DNA from: an uncultured Veillonellaceae bacterium
GTDB taxonomy: Bacteria > Bacillota > Negativicutes > Veillonellales > Dialisteraceae
Assembly: GCA_927353735.1 (NCBI GenBank)
Contig: CAKMIA010000003.1
Span: 1 to 64,000, forward strand
Length of the DNA: 64,000 bases
Direction of reading: 5' to 3'
Made by a program: the position numbers and the translations under genes. Shown in pieces: positions 53,782 through 61,683 of this stretch. Below the pieces are notes generated by a model. That model did not search any database. It was given only the letters and a program-made list of their open reading frames with translations, and had not been told where the DNA came from. The first letter of the stretch is position 1; each line of letters opens with the position of its first letter.

Positions 53782-53816
53782 GTTTCAGTCAGTGGAAAAG
53801 AACAGGAGAAAATATT

Positions 53817-54875
53817 ATGGCGGAATGTGTATTACAGCTTAAGGGAATCAATAAATATTTCGGAAAAAATCACGTTATTAAAAATGTTGACCTTTCCATT
53901 GAAAAGGGCGAATTTGTGACATTTCTCGGACCGTCCGGCTGCGGGAAAACCACGCTTTTGCGTATGGTTGCCGGATTTTATGAACCGGATGAAGGCGAGA
54001 TCCTGCTGAACGGGAAACGAATCGAAAAAATTCCTCCGTATGGAAGAAACACGGCTATGGTTTTTCAGGAATACGCATTGTTTCCCCATATGTCCGTGTT
54101 TGACAATATTGCCTATGGTCTGCGTGTCAAGAAAACACCTGCAGCAGAAATGGAGAAAAAAGTGGCGGCAGCATTGGAACTGATGCAGCTTCGCGGCATG
54201 GAAAAACGGTTCCCCAATCAGCTTTCCGGCGGGCAGCAGCAGCGTGTTGCCGTAGCCAGAGCACTGGTGATGGACCCGGAAGTGCTGCTGCTGGATGAAC
54301 CGCTGTCCAATCTGGATGCCAAGCTTCGGGAAAGCGTTCGCGTGGAGCTCCGGGAGATCCAGCAGAGGATGGGGCTGTCCACCATCTATGTCACGCATGA
54401 TCAGTCGGAAGCACTGTCTATGTCGGATAAGATCGTTGTACTGAAAGACGGCATCATCCATCAGGTGGGAACGGCGCAGGAAATTTATTTTGAACCGAAA
54501 ACACCGTTTGTGGCGGATTTCATCGGCACCACGAATCTTTTGAAGCTCACCGGCAGCGGAGACGGAGAGGTCCGGTATGGAAATATCCGGATCCCGGTGT
54601 CCAGATCTGTGTCGGCAGGCGTCGTGTATCATGCGAGCATCCGTCCGGAATGCATCAAACTGGCGGAAAAGCCGGTAGAAGGTATGGTACATGTGCCGGT
54701 CCATATTGAAAATCGGATGTTCCTTGGAGAAAAGGTCCGGTATTTTGTACGGGACAATAACGGGAAATCCTGGATCGTGGATATGTTTGACCCCGGGCGG
54801 GATCTTCTGGAAGGAGACGTGTACACTGTATTCCCGGCAGCCAAGGTCTGGATCATCGGTGAAGCAGAAGAATAA
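53817..54875 (+). CDS. ABC importer ATP-binding protein (FbpC/AfuC type)
   Basis: A 352-residue ABC ATPase: Walker A GPSGCGKTT, Q-loop FQEYALF, signature LSGGQQQR, Walker B VLLLDEPLSNLD, and the switch His in YVTHDQ. The C-terminal ~110 residues form a TOBE-like regulatory domain, typical of sugar, polyamine and ferric-type importers. AGGAG lies 8 bases before the ATG at 53817. It couples the permease to ATP hydrolysis. Confidence 0.94.
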   Translation: MAECVLQLKGINKYFGKNHVIKNVDLSIEKGEFVTFLGPSGCGKTTLLRMVAGFYEPDEGEILLNGKRIEKIPPYGRNTAMVFQEYALFPHMSVFDNIAYGLRVKKTPAAEMEKKVAAALELMQLRGMEKRFPNQLSGGQQQRVAVARALVMDPEVLLLDEPLSNLDAKLRESVRVELREIQQRMGLSTIYVTHDQSEALSMSDKIVVLKDGIIHQVGTAQEIYFEPKTPFVADFIGTTNLLKLTGSGDGEVRYGNIRIPVSRSVSAGVVYHASIRPECIKLAEKPVEGMVHVPVHIENRMFLGEKVRYFVRDNNGKSWIVDMFDPGRDLLEGDVYTVFPAAKVWIIGEAEE

Positions 54876-54887
54876 TGGAGGCCCGTC

Positions 54888-55583
54888 ATGCTGGATGCAT
54901 TGAAAAAAGCCGTTTGTGATGCCAATCTTGAGCTGGCAGCCAGTGGTGTCGTGATTTATACCTGGGGCAATGTAAGCGGCATTGATCGGGACTCCGGACA
55001 AATGGTCATTAAGCCGTCCGGGATTCCGTATCAGGGAATGACGCCGGATGATATGGTCGTTGTCGATGTGGAGACAGGCCGGAGGACAGAGGGAAAATGG
55101 AAACCGTCATCCGATACGCCGACACATCTGGCACTGTACCGGGCTTTTCCCGAGATCGGCGGCATCACTCATACCCATTCCGTTCATGCAGTGGCTTTTG
55201 CACAGGCCGGGATGGATATTCCGGCACTGGGGACGACCCATGCAGACTATTTTCACGGGCCTGTGCCGTGTACGCGAAGCCTCAGCCGGGAAGAAGTGGA
55301 AGGACCTTATGAGGAAAATACCGGGCGTGTGATCATTGAAACGGTGCAGGCGCGGGGACAGGAGGTCCTTGCAGTGCCCGGTGTCATTGTGAGAAATCAC
55401 GGACCCTTTGCCTGGGGATGTGATGCGGCAGAATCCGTTTATCATGCGGTTGTTCTGGAAACCGTGGCGGAAATGGCATGGAAAACGCTGTGGCTGAATC
55501 CGGAGAGTCAGCTGCCGGATTATATACTGGACCGGCATTATTTTCGGAAGCATGGCGCCAATGCCTATTACGGACAAAAATAA
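54888..55583 (+). CDS. araD: L-ribulose-5-phosphate 4-epimerase
   Basis: A 231-residue class II aldolase-fold enzyme, nearly co-linear with E. coli AraD/UlaF. It shows [28 protein letters not shown], the zinc ligands in [14 protein letters not shown] (catalytic Asp), NHGPFAWG (third His) and the C-terminal HGANAYYGQ (catalytic Tyr). It converts L-ribulose 5-phosphate to D-xylulose 5-phosphate. GGAGG lies 6 bases before the ATG, 12 bases after the ABC ATPase gene, so it is cotranscribed. No araA, araB or ascorbate genes are near. Confidence 0.93.
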   Translation: MLDALKKAVCDANLELAASGVVIYTWGNVSGIDRDSGQMVIKPSGIPYQGMTPDDMVVVDVETGRRTEGKWKPSSDTPTHLALYRAFPEIGGITHTHSVHAVAFAQAGMDIPALGTTHADYFHGPVPCTRSLSREEVEGPYEENTGRVIIETVQARGQEVLAVPGVIVRNHGPFAWGCDAAESVYHAVVLETVAEMAWKTLWLNPESQLPDYILDRHYFRKHGANAYYGQK

Positions 55584-55586
55584 AGA

Positions 55587-55615
55587 GGCCGCTCCCTTTA
55601 TGGGGGCGGTTTTTG
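55587..55615 (+). terminator. Terminator after araD
   Basis: GCCGCTCCC/GGGGGCGGT stem (G-T pairs) with TTTAT loop followed by five T. Confidence 0.88.
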
Positions 55616-55749
55616 TTGTCTTAAATTCGGGATATCAAAGGCGAAGTGAAAAGAGCGCGGTATAACGGAAAGGTGGAATTCTTTTATATTGAACGGCAGA
55701 GCTGACGGTCGGGAATTTGCTGTGCTGGTGAAATGGGCGCGGGATTTCA

Positions 55750-55758
55750 TGGTATAAT
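55750..55758 (+). promoter_or_regulatory. Extended -10 promoter of rubredoxin
   Basis: TGGTATAAT gives a perfect -10 with an extended TG, about 50 bases before the rubredoxin start. The -35 is poor. The rest of the 55616-55809 gap holds no gene. Confidence 0.6.
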
Positions 55759-55809
55759 GAGACAGTAACTGAACCGGCTGTGGCCTGTTCTGAATAAGGA
55801 GGAATGACC

Positions 55810-55974
55810 ATGAAGAAATATGTATGCACGATCTGCGGCTATATCTATGATGAAGAGAAGGGCGATCCGGACGGCGGCATCGCTCCGGGCACGAAGTTTG
55901 AAGATATTCCAGACGACTGGGTATGCCCGCTCTGCGGCGCTTCTAAAGCAGCTTTTGAACCTCAGGAAGACTGA
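55810..55974 (+). CDS. Rubredoxin
   Basis: A 54-residue one-iron electron carrier. Both cysteine knuckles are present, [19 protein letters not shown] and [17 protein letters not shown], with the usual Gly-Ile-Pro-Gly-like turn [12 protein letters not shown]. It passes single electrons in anaerobic detoxification of oxygen or in redox metabolism. AGGAGG precedes the ATG at 7-base spacing. It is a single-gene unit between two terminators. Confidence 0.96.
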   Translation: MKKYVCTICGYIYDEEKGDPDGGIAPGTKFEDIPDDWVCPLCGASKAAFEPQED

Positions 55975-55980
55975 GGAAGG

Positions 55981-56014
55981 ATGCCGGTTCCCTTCGGGGA
56001 GGCCGGCATTTTTC
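55981..56014 (+). terminator. Terminator after rubredoxin
   Basis: ATGCCGG/CCGGCAT with an inner CCC/GGG helix, followed by five T. Confidence 0.9.
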
Positions 56015-56052
56015 TTTGCCCTTTTTACGGGCCGGATGTAAAGGAATTTTGC

Positions 56053-56081
56053 TTGACAGTCCATGCTCTTTCTTATATAAT
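56053..56081 (+). promoter_or_regulatory. Near-consensus promoter of the ylxM-ffh operon
   Basis: Perfect TTGACA (56053-56058), 17-base spacer, perfect TATAAT (56076-56081), about 20 bases before the ylxM start. Confidence 0.95.
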
Positions 56082-56100
56082 AAGACCCGTTGGTGATCGC

Positions 56101-56424
56101 ATGTCTCTTGAGAATATCGTACGGAAGGGCGATCTGCTCGACTGCTACGGAGCGCTTCTCACAGCGCGGCAGCGGGAGTGCCTGGATCTGTACTACAATG
56201 AGAATCTGTCGCTCGGAGAGATTGCCGAGCATTTTCATATTTCCCGTCAGGCGGTGCACGACGCGATGCGCCACGGGGAGGAGCAGCTGATGGCCTATGA
56301 GTCAGCGCTCCACATGGAGGAGTCGCGGACGGCACGCAAGGCGGCAGCGGAGGCGCTGGCCCGTCTGGTAAAGCCGGAACGCGCAGCGGAAGCCGAAAAA
56401 TGGCTCCGGATTTTGTGCGAATGA
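56101..56424 (+). CDS. ylxM: YlxM/p13 family helix-turn-helix protein
   Basis: A 107-residue protein that resembles sigma-factor region 4: ARQRECLDLYYNENLSLGEIAEHFHISRQAVHDAMRHGE. YlxM is encoded before ffh in Firmicutes and is linked to the signal recognition particle. The C-terminal half is Ala/Glu/Arg-rich. The ribosome site before the ATG at 56101 is weak, and the message leader is only about 12 bases. Confidence 0.9.
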   Translation: MSLENIVRKGDLLDCYGALLTARQRECLDLYYNENLSLGEIAEHFHISRQAVHDAMRHGEEQLMAYESALHMEESRTARKAAAEALARLVKPERAAEAEKWLRILCE

Positions 56425-56434
56425 AGGTGATGGG

Positions 56435-57793
56435 ATGCCCTTTGAAAGTTTAGGAGACAAGCTCCAGAATGCGTTCAAGGATCTGCGCGGCCGGGGCAAG
56501 CTGTCGGAAAGCGATATCGACAGCGCGCTCCGCGAGGTGCGCCGGGCGCTGCTGGAAGCGGACGTCAATTTCAAGGTCGCAAAGGACTTCATTGCACACG
56601 TGCGGGAAAAGGCCGTGGGCGAAGAGGTCTTCGGCAGCCTGAAGCCGGACCAGACGGTCATCAAGATCGTTCGCGATGAACTGACGGAGCTCCTCGGCGG
56701 GACGCAGAGCAAAATCACCATGTCGCCTTCGGGCATGACGGTGATCATGCTGGTGGGCCTGCAGGGCGCCGGTAAGACGACCACTGCCGGCAAGCTGGCG
56801 CTGATGCTGAAGAAGCGCGGCAAGCATCCCATGCTCGTCGCCTGCGACGTGTACCGTCCGGCCGCTATCCGCCAGCTGGAAGTGCTGGGCGAACAGGTGG
56901 AGGTGCCGGTCTACCGGATGCCGCAGAATGTGGACCCTGTCCGCATCGCCCGGTCGGCTGTGGACACGGCGCGGGCCTACAATAAGGACGTGCTGATCCT
57001 CGATACCGCAGGACGACTCACCATCGATGAAAAGCTGATGGAAGAGCTGCGGAACATCAAGGCAGCGGTCCATCCCCACGAGATCCTCCTCGTGCTCGAC
57101 TCCATGACAGGGCAGGACGCCGTCACCACGGCGAAGGCCTTCGACACGGACCTGGGCATCGACGGCACGATTCTCACCAAGATGGACGGCGATGCCCGCG
57201 GTGGCGCGGCGCTCTCCATCAAATCCGTCACCGGCAAGCCCATCAAAATGATCGGCGTGTCCGAAAAGCTCGACGGCGGGCTGGAGGATTTCCATCCGGA
57301 CCGCATGGCGGGACGCATCCTCGATCTGGGGGATCTGCAGTCGCTCTTTGAGCAGGCCCAGCGGAACCTCGATCAGGACAGCATGAAGGACGCCGTCACG
57401 AAGATGAAGAAAGGCGACTTCACGCTGGATGATTTCCTGAAGCAGATGCGTCAGGTGAAGAAGCTGGGGTCCATGCAGAGCCTTCTCGGAATGATCCCGG
57501 GGATGGGCAAGTACAAGGAACAGCTGAAGGACATCGACTTCGACGGCAAGGAAATGAAGCACCTCGAAGCGATCATCCTGTCCATGACGCCCGCGGAGCG
57601 GCGCAATCCGGATATCCTGAACGGGAGCCGGCGCAAGCGCATCGCGATGGGGTCCGGGACGCACATCCAGGAAGTGAACCGCATCATCAAGCAGTTCAAG
57701 GAAATGAAAAAACAGATGAAGAAGATGAAAGGGAAGAATATGAAGATCCCGAAGGGCTTCAAATTCCCCGGCGGCATGCTGCCGAAGCTCTGA
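56435..57793 (+). CDS. ffh: Signal recognition particle GTPase Ffh
   Basis: A 452-residue SRP54 protein: N domain, then G domain with GLQGAGKTTTAGKLA, DTAGRL and TKMDGDARGG, then the Met-rich M domain binding signal peptides and SRP RNA (MKKQMKKMKGKNMKIPKGFKFP). It targets membrane proteins to the translocon. It begins 10 bases after ylxM. Confidence 0.97.
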   Translation: MPFESLGDKLQNAFKDLRGRGKLSESDIDSALREVRRALLEADVNFKVAKDFIAHVREKAVGEEVFGSLKPDQTVIKIVRDELTELLGGTQSKITMSPSGMTVIMLVGLQGAGKTTTAGKLALMLKKRGKHPMLVACDVYRPAAIRQLEVLGEQVEVPVYRMPQNVDPVRIARSAVDTARAYNKDVLILDTAGRLTIDEKLMEELRNIKAAVHPHEILLVLDSMTGQDAVTTAKAFDTDLGIDGTILTKMDGDARGGAALSIKSVTGKPIKMIGVSEKLDGGLEDFHPDRMAGRILDLGDLQSLFEQAQRNLDQDSMKDAVTKMKKGDFTLDDFLKQMRQVKKLGSMQSLLGMIPGMGKYKEQLKDIDFDGKEMKHLEAIILSMTPAERRNPDILNGSRRKRIAMGSGTHIQEVNRIIKQFKEMKKQMKKMKGKNMKIPKGFKFPGGMLPKL

Positions 57794-57880
57794 TTCTGTT
57801 TGACTGTATAGAGAGGCATGGGAAGGGAAGTGCATTTCTTCCCATGGCCAAAGCATCATCAAGTCAAGGAGGTGAAACAC

Positions 57881-58144
57881 ATGTTAAAGATTCGTCTGAC
57901 CCGCATGGGTGCAAAGAAGGTTCCCTTCTACCGCATCGTTGTCATCGACGCACGGGCTGCCCGCAGCGCTGCTCCGGTAGCTACCGTAGGCTGGTATGAT
58001 CCCGTCAAGAAAGACGCTCCTGTCAAGCTGGATGAAGAAGCAATTCTCCACTGGATGGAACAGGGCGCACAGCCGACTGATACCGTCCGCTCCATTCTGA
58101 AGAAGAACGGCGTCATGGCTAAGTTCGCTGAGTCCAAGAAATAA
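57881..58144 (+). CDS. rpsP: 30S ribosomal protein S16
   Basis: An 87-residue ribosomal protein beginning MLKIRLTRMGAKKVPFYRIV, typical of bS16. AAGGAGGTG, close to the full anti-Shine-Dalgarno complement, lies 6-8 bases before the ATG at 57881. It follows ffh by 87 bases. Confidence 0.97.
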   Translation: MLKIRLTRMGAKKVPFYRIVVIDARAARSAAPVATVGWYDPVKKDAPVKLDEEAILHWMEQGAQPTDTVRSILKKNGVMAKFAESKK

Positions 58145-58156
58145 GAGGGCAAAGCT

Positions 58157-58384
58157 ATGAAGGAACTGGTTGAATGGATCGTGCGGTCTCTGGTGAAAAA
58201 TCCGGAGGCTGTCACGGTGACCGTGGTCCGGAAGGGCGGCATGGAGATCTATCAGGTGCATGTCGCTCCGGAGGACATGGGAAAAGTCATCGGCCGTCAG
58301 GGCCGGATCGCCAATGCAATCCGCACTGTGGTCAAGGCAGGCGCGCTGAAGCAGAATCTCCGGGTGGCTGTCGATATTATCTGA
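58157..58384 (+). CDS. khpA: KH-domain RNA-binding protein KhpA
   Basis: A 75-residue single KH domain with the GxxG-type loop in GKVIGRQGRIANAIRTVV. KhpA acts with KhpB/Jag as an RNA-binding regulator of cell growth and division in Firmicutes. It lies 12 bases after rpsP. Confidence 0.94.
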   Translation: MKELVEWIVRSLVKNPEAVTVTVVRKGGMEIYQVHVAPEDMGKVIGRQGRIANAIRTVVKAGALKQNLRVAVDII

Positions 58385-58394
58385 GAGGTGTCTT

Positions 58395-58802
58395 ATGGAC
58401 GAAATGACGATTCTTGTGCCGGTCATGCTGAAGTCGAAACTGACGGAAGCGCTGAAAACAAGACTGCTCGGCGAGCTTGAGCAGAACATCAGCCGCGTTG
58501 AGCATGATATCGCACAGCTGGAATTCGAAGGCAATGCCCGTCTGAACGAGCAGGCAAAGATCAATGTACAGGCGGTCGCTCCGCTCCGTGCACAGATCGA
58601 AGCGCAGAAAGCGCAGATGCTCCAGGCCAAGAAGAAACTCATGGATGACAAGGAACATCTGGAAAAACTCGCCCTCGGTGCAGAACTGCCCCGCGGCCCG
58701 GTGAACCGGATCGTTACGCTTCATGTCGGCGACGATATGAATGCCGTAAGAGGCGGGGAGATCCTCGTAGAAGACGGAAAGGTCATTGCTTTCCGTGAAT
58801 AA
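58395..58802 (+). CDS. ylqD: YlqD family protein
   Basis: A 135-residue protein with a central coiled coil (KTRLLGELEQNISRVEHDIAQLE...) and a C-terminal beta part (GDDMNAVRGGEILVEDGKVIAFRE). The family is conserved at this place in the rpsP-rimM operon and its function is unknown. Its end overlaps the rimM start by 17 bases. Confidence 0.87.
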   Translation: MDEMTILVPVMLKSKLTEALKTRLLGELEQNISRVEHDIAQLEFEGNARLNEQAKINVQAVAPLRAQIEAQKAQMLQAKKKLMDDKEHLEKLALGAELPRGPVNRIVTLHVGDDMNAVRGGEILVEDGKVIAFRE

Positions 58803-59301
58803 TGCATCCGAAACGCTGATTGCCGTCGGAAAAATCGTTGCCCCGCATGGTGTGCGGGGTGATTTGCGTATTCTGCCGGATACGGACTGGCCGGAGCGCT
58901 TCCGCTCCCTGAAGCATATCCGCCTCGGAGGGAAGCTCTACCGGCTCCTTTCGGCCCGTCCGCATAAAAATATATACATCCTTCACCTGGAGGGCGTGGA
59001 TGACCGGAACACGGCAGAGACCCTGATCGGGAAGACCGCAGAGGTGCCGGCTTCTGAAATGCCCGAACGGCCGGAGGGGCTCTATTATGATTTCCAGATC
59101 GCCGGCCTGACCGCGTTCGATGAGGCGGGGGAAAAAGTCGGCGTCATTACGGAGATCATCCATACCGGCGCCAATGACGTATACGTCATCCATCCGGAGA
59201 AGGGCGCAGACATCCTGCTCCCGGCCATCCCGGACTGCGTGCTGGCGGTGGATGTGGCGGAAGGCCGGATGACCGTGCGCCTCCAGGAATGGGAAGACTG
59301 A
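58786..59301 (+). CDS. rimM: Ribosome maturation factor RimM
   Basis: A 171-residue 30S assembly factor. The N-terminal domain has VGKIVAPHGVRGDLRI; the C-terminal PRC-barrel includes GVITEIIHTGANDVYVI and LLPAIPDCVLAVDV. The start is uncertain: TTG at 58786 with GGAAAGG close by, or GTG at 58795. Either start lies inside ylqD. Confidence 0.94.
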   Translation: MLSVNNASETLIAVGKIVAPHGVRGDLRILPDTDWPERFRSLKHIRLGGKLYRLLSARPHKNIYILHLEGVDDRNTAETLIGKTAEVPASEMPERPEGLYYDFQIAGLTAFDEAGEKVGVITEIIHTGANDVYVIHPEKGADILLPAIPDCVLAVDVAEGRMTVRLQEWED

Positions 59302-59304
59302 ATC

Positions 59305-60069
59305 ATGAAGATCGATATTCTGTCTCTGTTTCCTGAATTTGTGGAAGCCTTTTTTCATCAGAGCATCATCAAGCGGGCGATCGAAGCCGGCCTCATCGAT
59401 ATGGCCGTGACGAATCCCCGCGATTTCGCGCACAATAAACACCGTCAGGTGGACGACACCATCTGCGGCGGCGGCGCGGGCATGCTCATGATGTGCGGGC
59501 CTCTCTTCGAGGCGTGCGAATCGGTCCTGCCGGAGAAGACGCCCCGGAGCCGGGTCATTTTCCTCTCTCCTGCGGGAAAGCCGTTCACGCAGGACAGGGC
59601 GAAGGAGCTGTACCGGGACTACGACCATCTGGTGCTCATCTGCGGGCACTATGAAGGCGTCGACCACCGGGTGGAGGAGCACCTGGCCGACGAGCTCATT
59701 TCCATCGGCGACTATGTCCTCACCGGGGGCGAGCTGGGCGCCATGGTCATCGCCGACGCAGTGGCCCGCATGGTGCCCGGTGTGCTGGGCGATGCAGGCA
59801 GCGCCGCCACGGATTCCTTTTACGAGCCGATCCTCGAATACCCCCAGTATACGAAGCCGGCGGAATACCGCGGCTGGCGCGTGCCGGAGGTGCTTCTCTC
59901 CGGGCATCACGCCAATATCGCGCGGTGGCGGCGGAAGGAAGCGCTCCGCCGCACCATGAAATGCCGTCCCGACCTGATGGAGAAGCTCACCCTCTCCAGA
60001 GAGGACAGGAAACTCATCGAAGAAATCAGAAAAGAGGAAGGAACATGGCTCCCTGTTACATCGGACTGA
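59305..60069 (+). CDS. trmD: tRNA (guanine-N1)-methyltransferase TrmD
   Basis: A 254-residue SPOUT methyltransferase that makes m1G37 in tRNA. DDTICGGGAGMLM, the knot segments LICGHYEGVDHRVEEH and SIGDYVLTGGELGAMVIADAVARM, and the C-terminal PPQYTKP-like EYPQYTKPAEYRGWRVPEVLLSG are visible. It starts 3 bases after rimM and overlaps the next methyltransferase gene by 25 bases. Confidence 0.97.
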   Translation: MKIDILSLFPEFVEAFFHQSIIKRAIEAGLIDMAVTNPRDFAHNKHRQVDDTICGGGAGMLMMCGPLFEACESVLPEKTPRSRVIFLSPAGKPFTQDRAKELYRDYDHLVLICGHYEGVDHRVEEHLADELISIGDYVLTGGELGAMVIADAVARMVPGVLGDAGSAATDSFYEPILEYPQYTKPAEYRGWRVPEVLLSGHHANIARWRRKEALRRTMKCRPDLMEKLTLSREDRKLIEEIRKEEGTWLPVTSD

Positions 60070-60629
60070 TCCATTATCCGATCTACAATAAGCACATGGA
60101 AGTCATCACCACGGCGCTCACGAATTATGATCTGCATGATATCGCGCGCACGGCGAGGACCTACGATGTGCGTACCTATTTCATCATTCATCCCGTGGAA
60201 GCGCAGCGCCGCATGGCCTCCCTCATCATGGACCACTGGAAGACCGGCGCCGGCAGCCGGTACAATCCGAACCGCCGGGAAGCCTTCGAGGAGACGGCTC
60301 TCGTGCCGGATCTGGCTTCCGCCATTGCGCAGATCGAAAAAGACTGCGGCCAGAAGCCGGCCGTGGTCACCACGGACGCCCGCGTCTATCCCAATACCGT
60401 TTCCTACCGCTTCATGCGGAAGGAGATCCATGAAGGCACCCGTCCGGTGCTTATCCTTTTCGGTACAGGATATGGCATGACCCGCGAAATGATGAAAGAA
60501 TTCGACTACATACTGGAACCGATTTACGGATGCGGCAGCTACAATCACCTCTGCGTGAGAAGCGCCGCCGCGATCATCCTGGACCGCCTGCTCGGAGAAG
60601 CCTGGTGGGAAGGGAAAAAGGAGGAATAA
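60045..60629 (+). CDS. SPOUT-like RNA methyltransferase (COG4752 type)
   Basis: A 194-residue protein of a small family encoded next to trmD. It starts MAPCYIGLIHYPIYNKHMEV and carries a SPOUT-type knot ending: ILFGTGYGMTREMMKEFDYILEPIYG and YNHLCVRSAAAIILDRLLGE. It is predicted to methylate RNA; the target is unknown. GGAAGGA lies just before the ATG at 60045 inside the trmD 3' end. Confidence 0.86.
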   Translation: MAPCYIGLIHYPIYNKHMEVITTALTNYDLHDIARTARTYDVRTYFIIHPVEAQRRMASLIMDHWKTGAGSRYNPNRREAFEETALVPDLASAIAQIEKDCGQKPAVVTTDARVYPNTVSYRFMRKEIHEGTRPVLILFGTGYGMTREMMKEFDYILEPIYGCGSYNHLCVRSAAAIILDRLLGEAWWEGKKEE

Positions 60630-60630
60630 T

Positions 60631-61368
60631 ATGTCCGGACATTCTAAATGGGAAAATATCAAGCGGAAGAAGGGCAAGACAGACGCGATCCGCGCGAAAA
60701 TCACCACGAAAATTTCCAAGGAAATCACCATCGCAGCCCGCATGGGCGGCGGTGACCCCGTCGGCAATATGCGCCTGAAGCTCGCTCTCACGAAGGCGAA
60801 GCAGAACAACGTGCCGAAGGAAAATATCCAGAGAGCCATCGCCAAGGGCGTGGGCGCTGCCGGCGGCGTCGGCTTCGACGAAGTGACCTACGAAGGCTAC
60901 GGCCCGGGCGGCGCAGCGGTCATTGCAGAATGCAACACCGACAACCGCAACCGCATGGCCGCAGATATCCGCCACGCTTTCACCCATCACGGCGGCAGCC
61001 TCGGCGCTACGGGATGCGTGGCCTGGATGTTCAAGAAGAAGGGCTCCATCATCGTGGACAAGGAAGCCACCGATGAAGACACCATCATGATGATCGCTCT
61101 CGATGCAGGCGCGGAAGACGTGGCTGTCACCGAGGATTCCTACGAGATCTCCACGTCTCCGGAGGACTTCATGACGGTTTCCGACGCCCTCGATAAGGAA
61201 GGCATCGCCGTTTCCGCTTCCGAAGTGGCCATGGTCCCTGACACCACGGTCAAGCTCGAAGGCGATGCGGCCAAGACCATGCAGCACCTCATCGACGAGC
61301 TGGAAGACATGGACGACGTACAGGAAGTCTACACGAACGCAGAGCTTCCCGAAACGGACGAAGAATAA
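60631..61368 (+). CDS. YebC/PmpR family protein
   Basis: A 245-residue YebC-type protein (MSGHSKWENIKRKKGKTDA) with the three-domain length of the family. Members have been described as transcription regulators and, more recently, as factors that help translation of proline stretches. It begins 2 bases after the methyltransferase gene and ends the operon. Confidence 0.94.
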   Translation: MSGHSKWENIKRKKGKTDAIRAKITTKISKEITIAARMGGGDPVGNMRLKLALTKAKQNNVPKENIQRAIAKGVGAAGGVGFDEVTYEGYGPGGAAVIAECNTDNRNRMAADIRHAFTHHGGSLGATGCVAWMFKKKGSIIVDKEATDEDTIMMIALDAGAEDVAVTEDSYEISTSPEDFMTVSDALDKEGIAVSASEVAMVPDTTVKLEGDAAKTMQHLIDELEDMDDVQEVYTNAELPETDEE

Positions 61369-61378
61369 AACGGAAAGG

Positions 61379-61401
61379 CACCGGGCGACCGGTGTTTTTT
61401 T
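61379..61401 (+). terminator. Terminator after yebC
   Basis: CACCGG/CCGGTG with a GCGA loop followed by seven T. It ends the ylxM-yebC operon. Confidence 0.93.
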
Positions 61402-61683
61402 GTGCGCTTTTTTCACGGGGAGGAGAAATTTTCCGGCTCCGCGGGGCGCTTTCCGCGCCTGTGCCGGCAGCAGGCGATGTGCTACAATAAAGGCTGGATA
61501 TAAGGAAAGGAGGACCGGCGCCAGTGATGGCCGCCGCAGGAAAGAGGGCGTCTTTCCACAGAATTTAGTTAGAAAATTGAGGATCATGGCCGTGATCGGG
61601 ACGGCGGCGCCGTCATTGTACAGGCCGGAATTGACCCATCGGGAGATGCTGCTCCGGATGGCATGAGAAAGGAATTTAGAAGA
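61402..61683 (+). other. Leader region of the McrB-like gene
   Basis: About 280 bases. TACAAT near 61481 may be a -10 box. A strong AAAGGAGG near 61506-61513 is followed, at long spacing, only by a 12-codon frame at 61527 (MAAAGKRASFHRI). A 26-codon frame starting MAVIGTAAPSLYRPELTHRE ends at 61666 after a TGAGG site. Neither is recognised; one could be a leader peptide. Confidence 0.35.
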
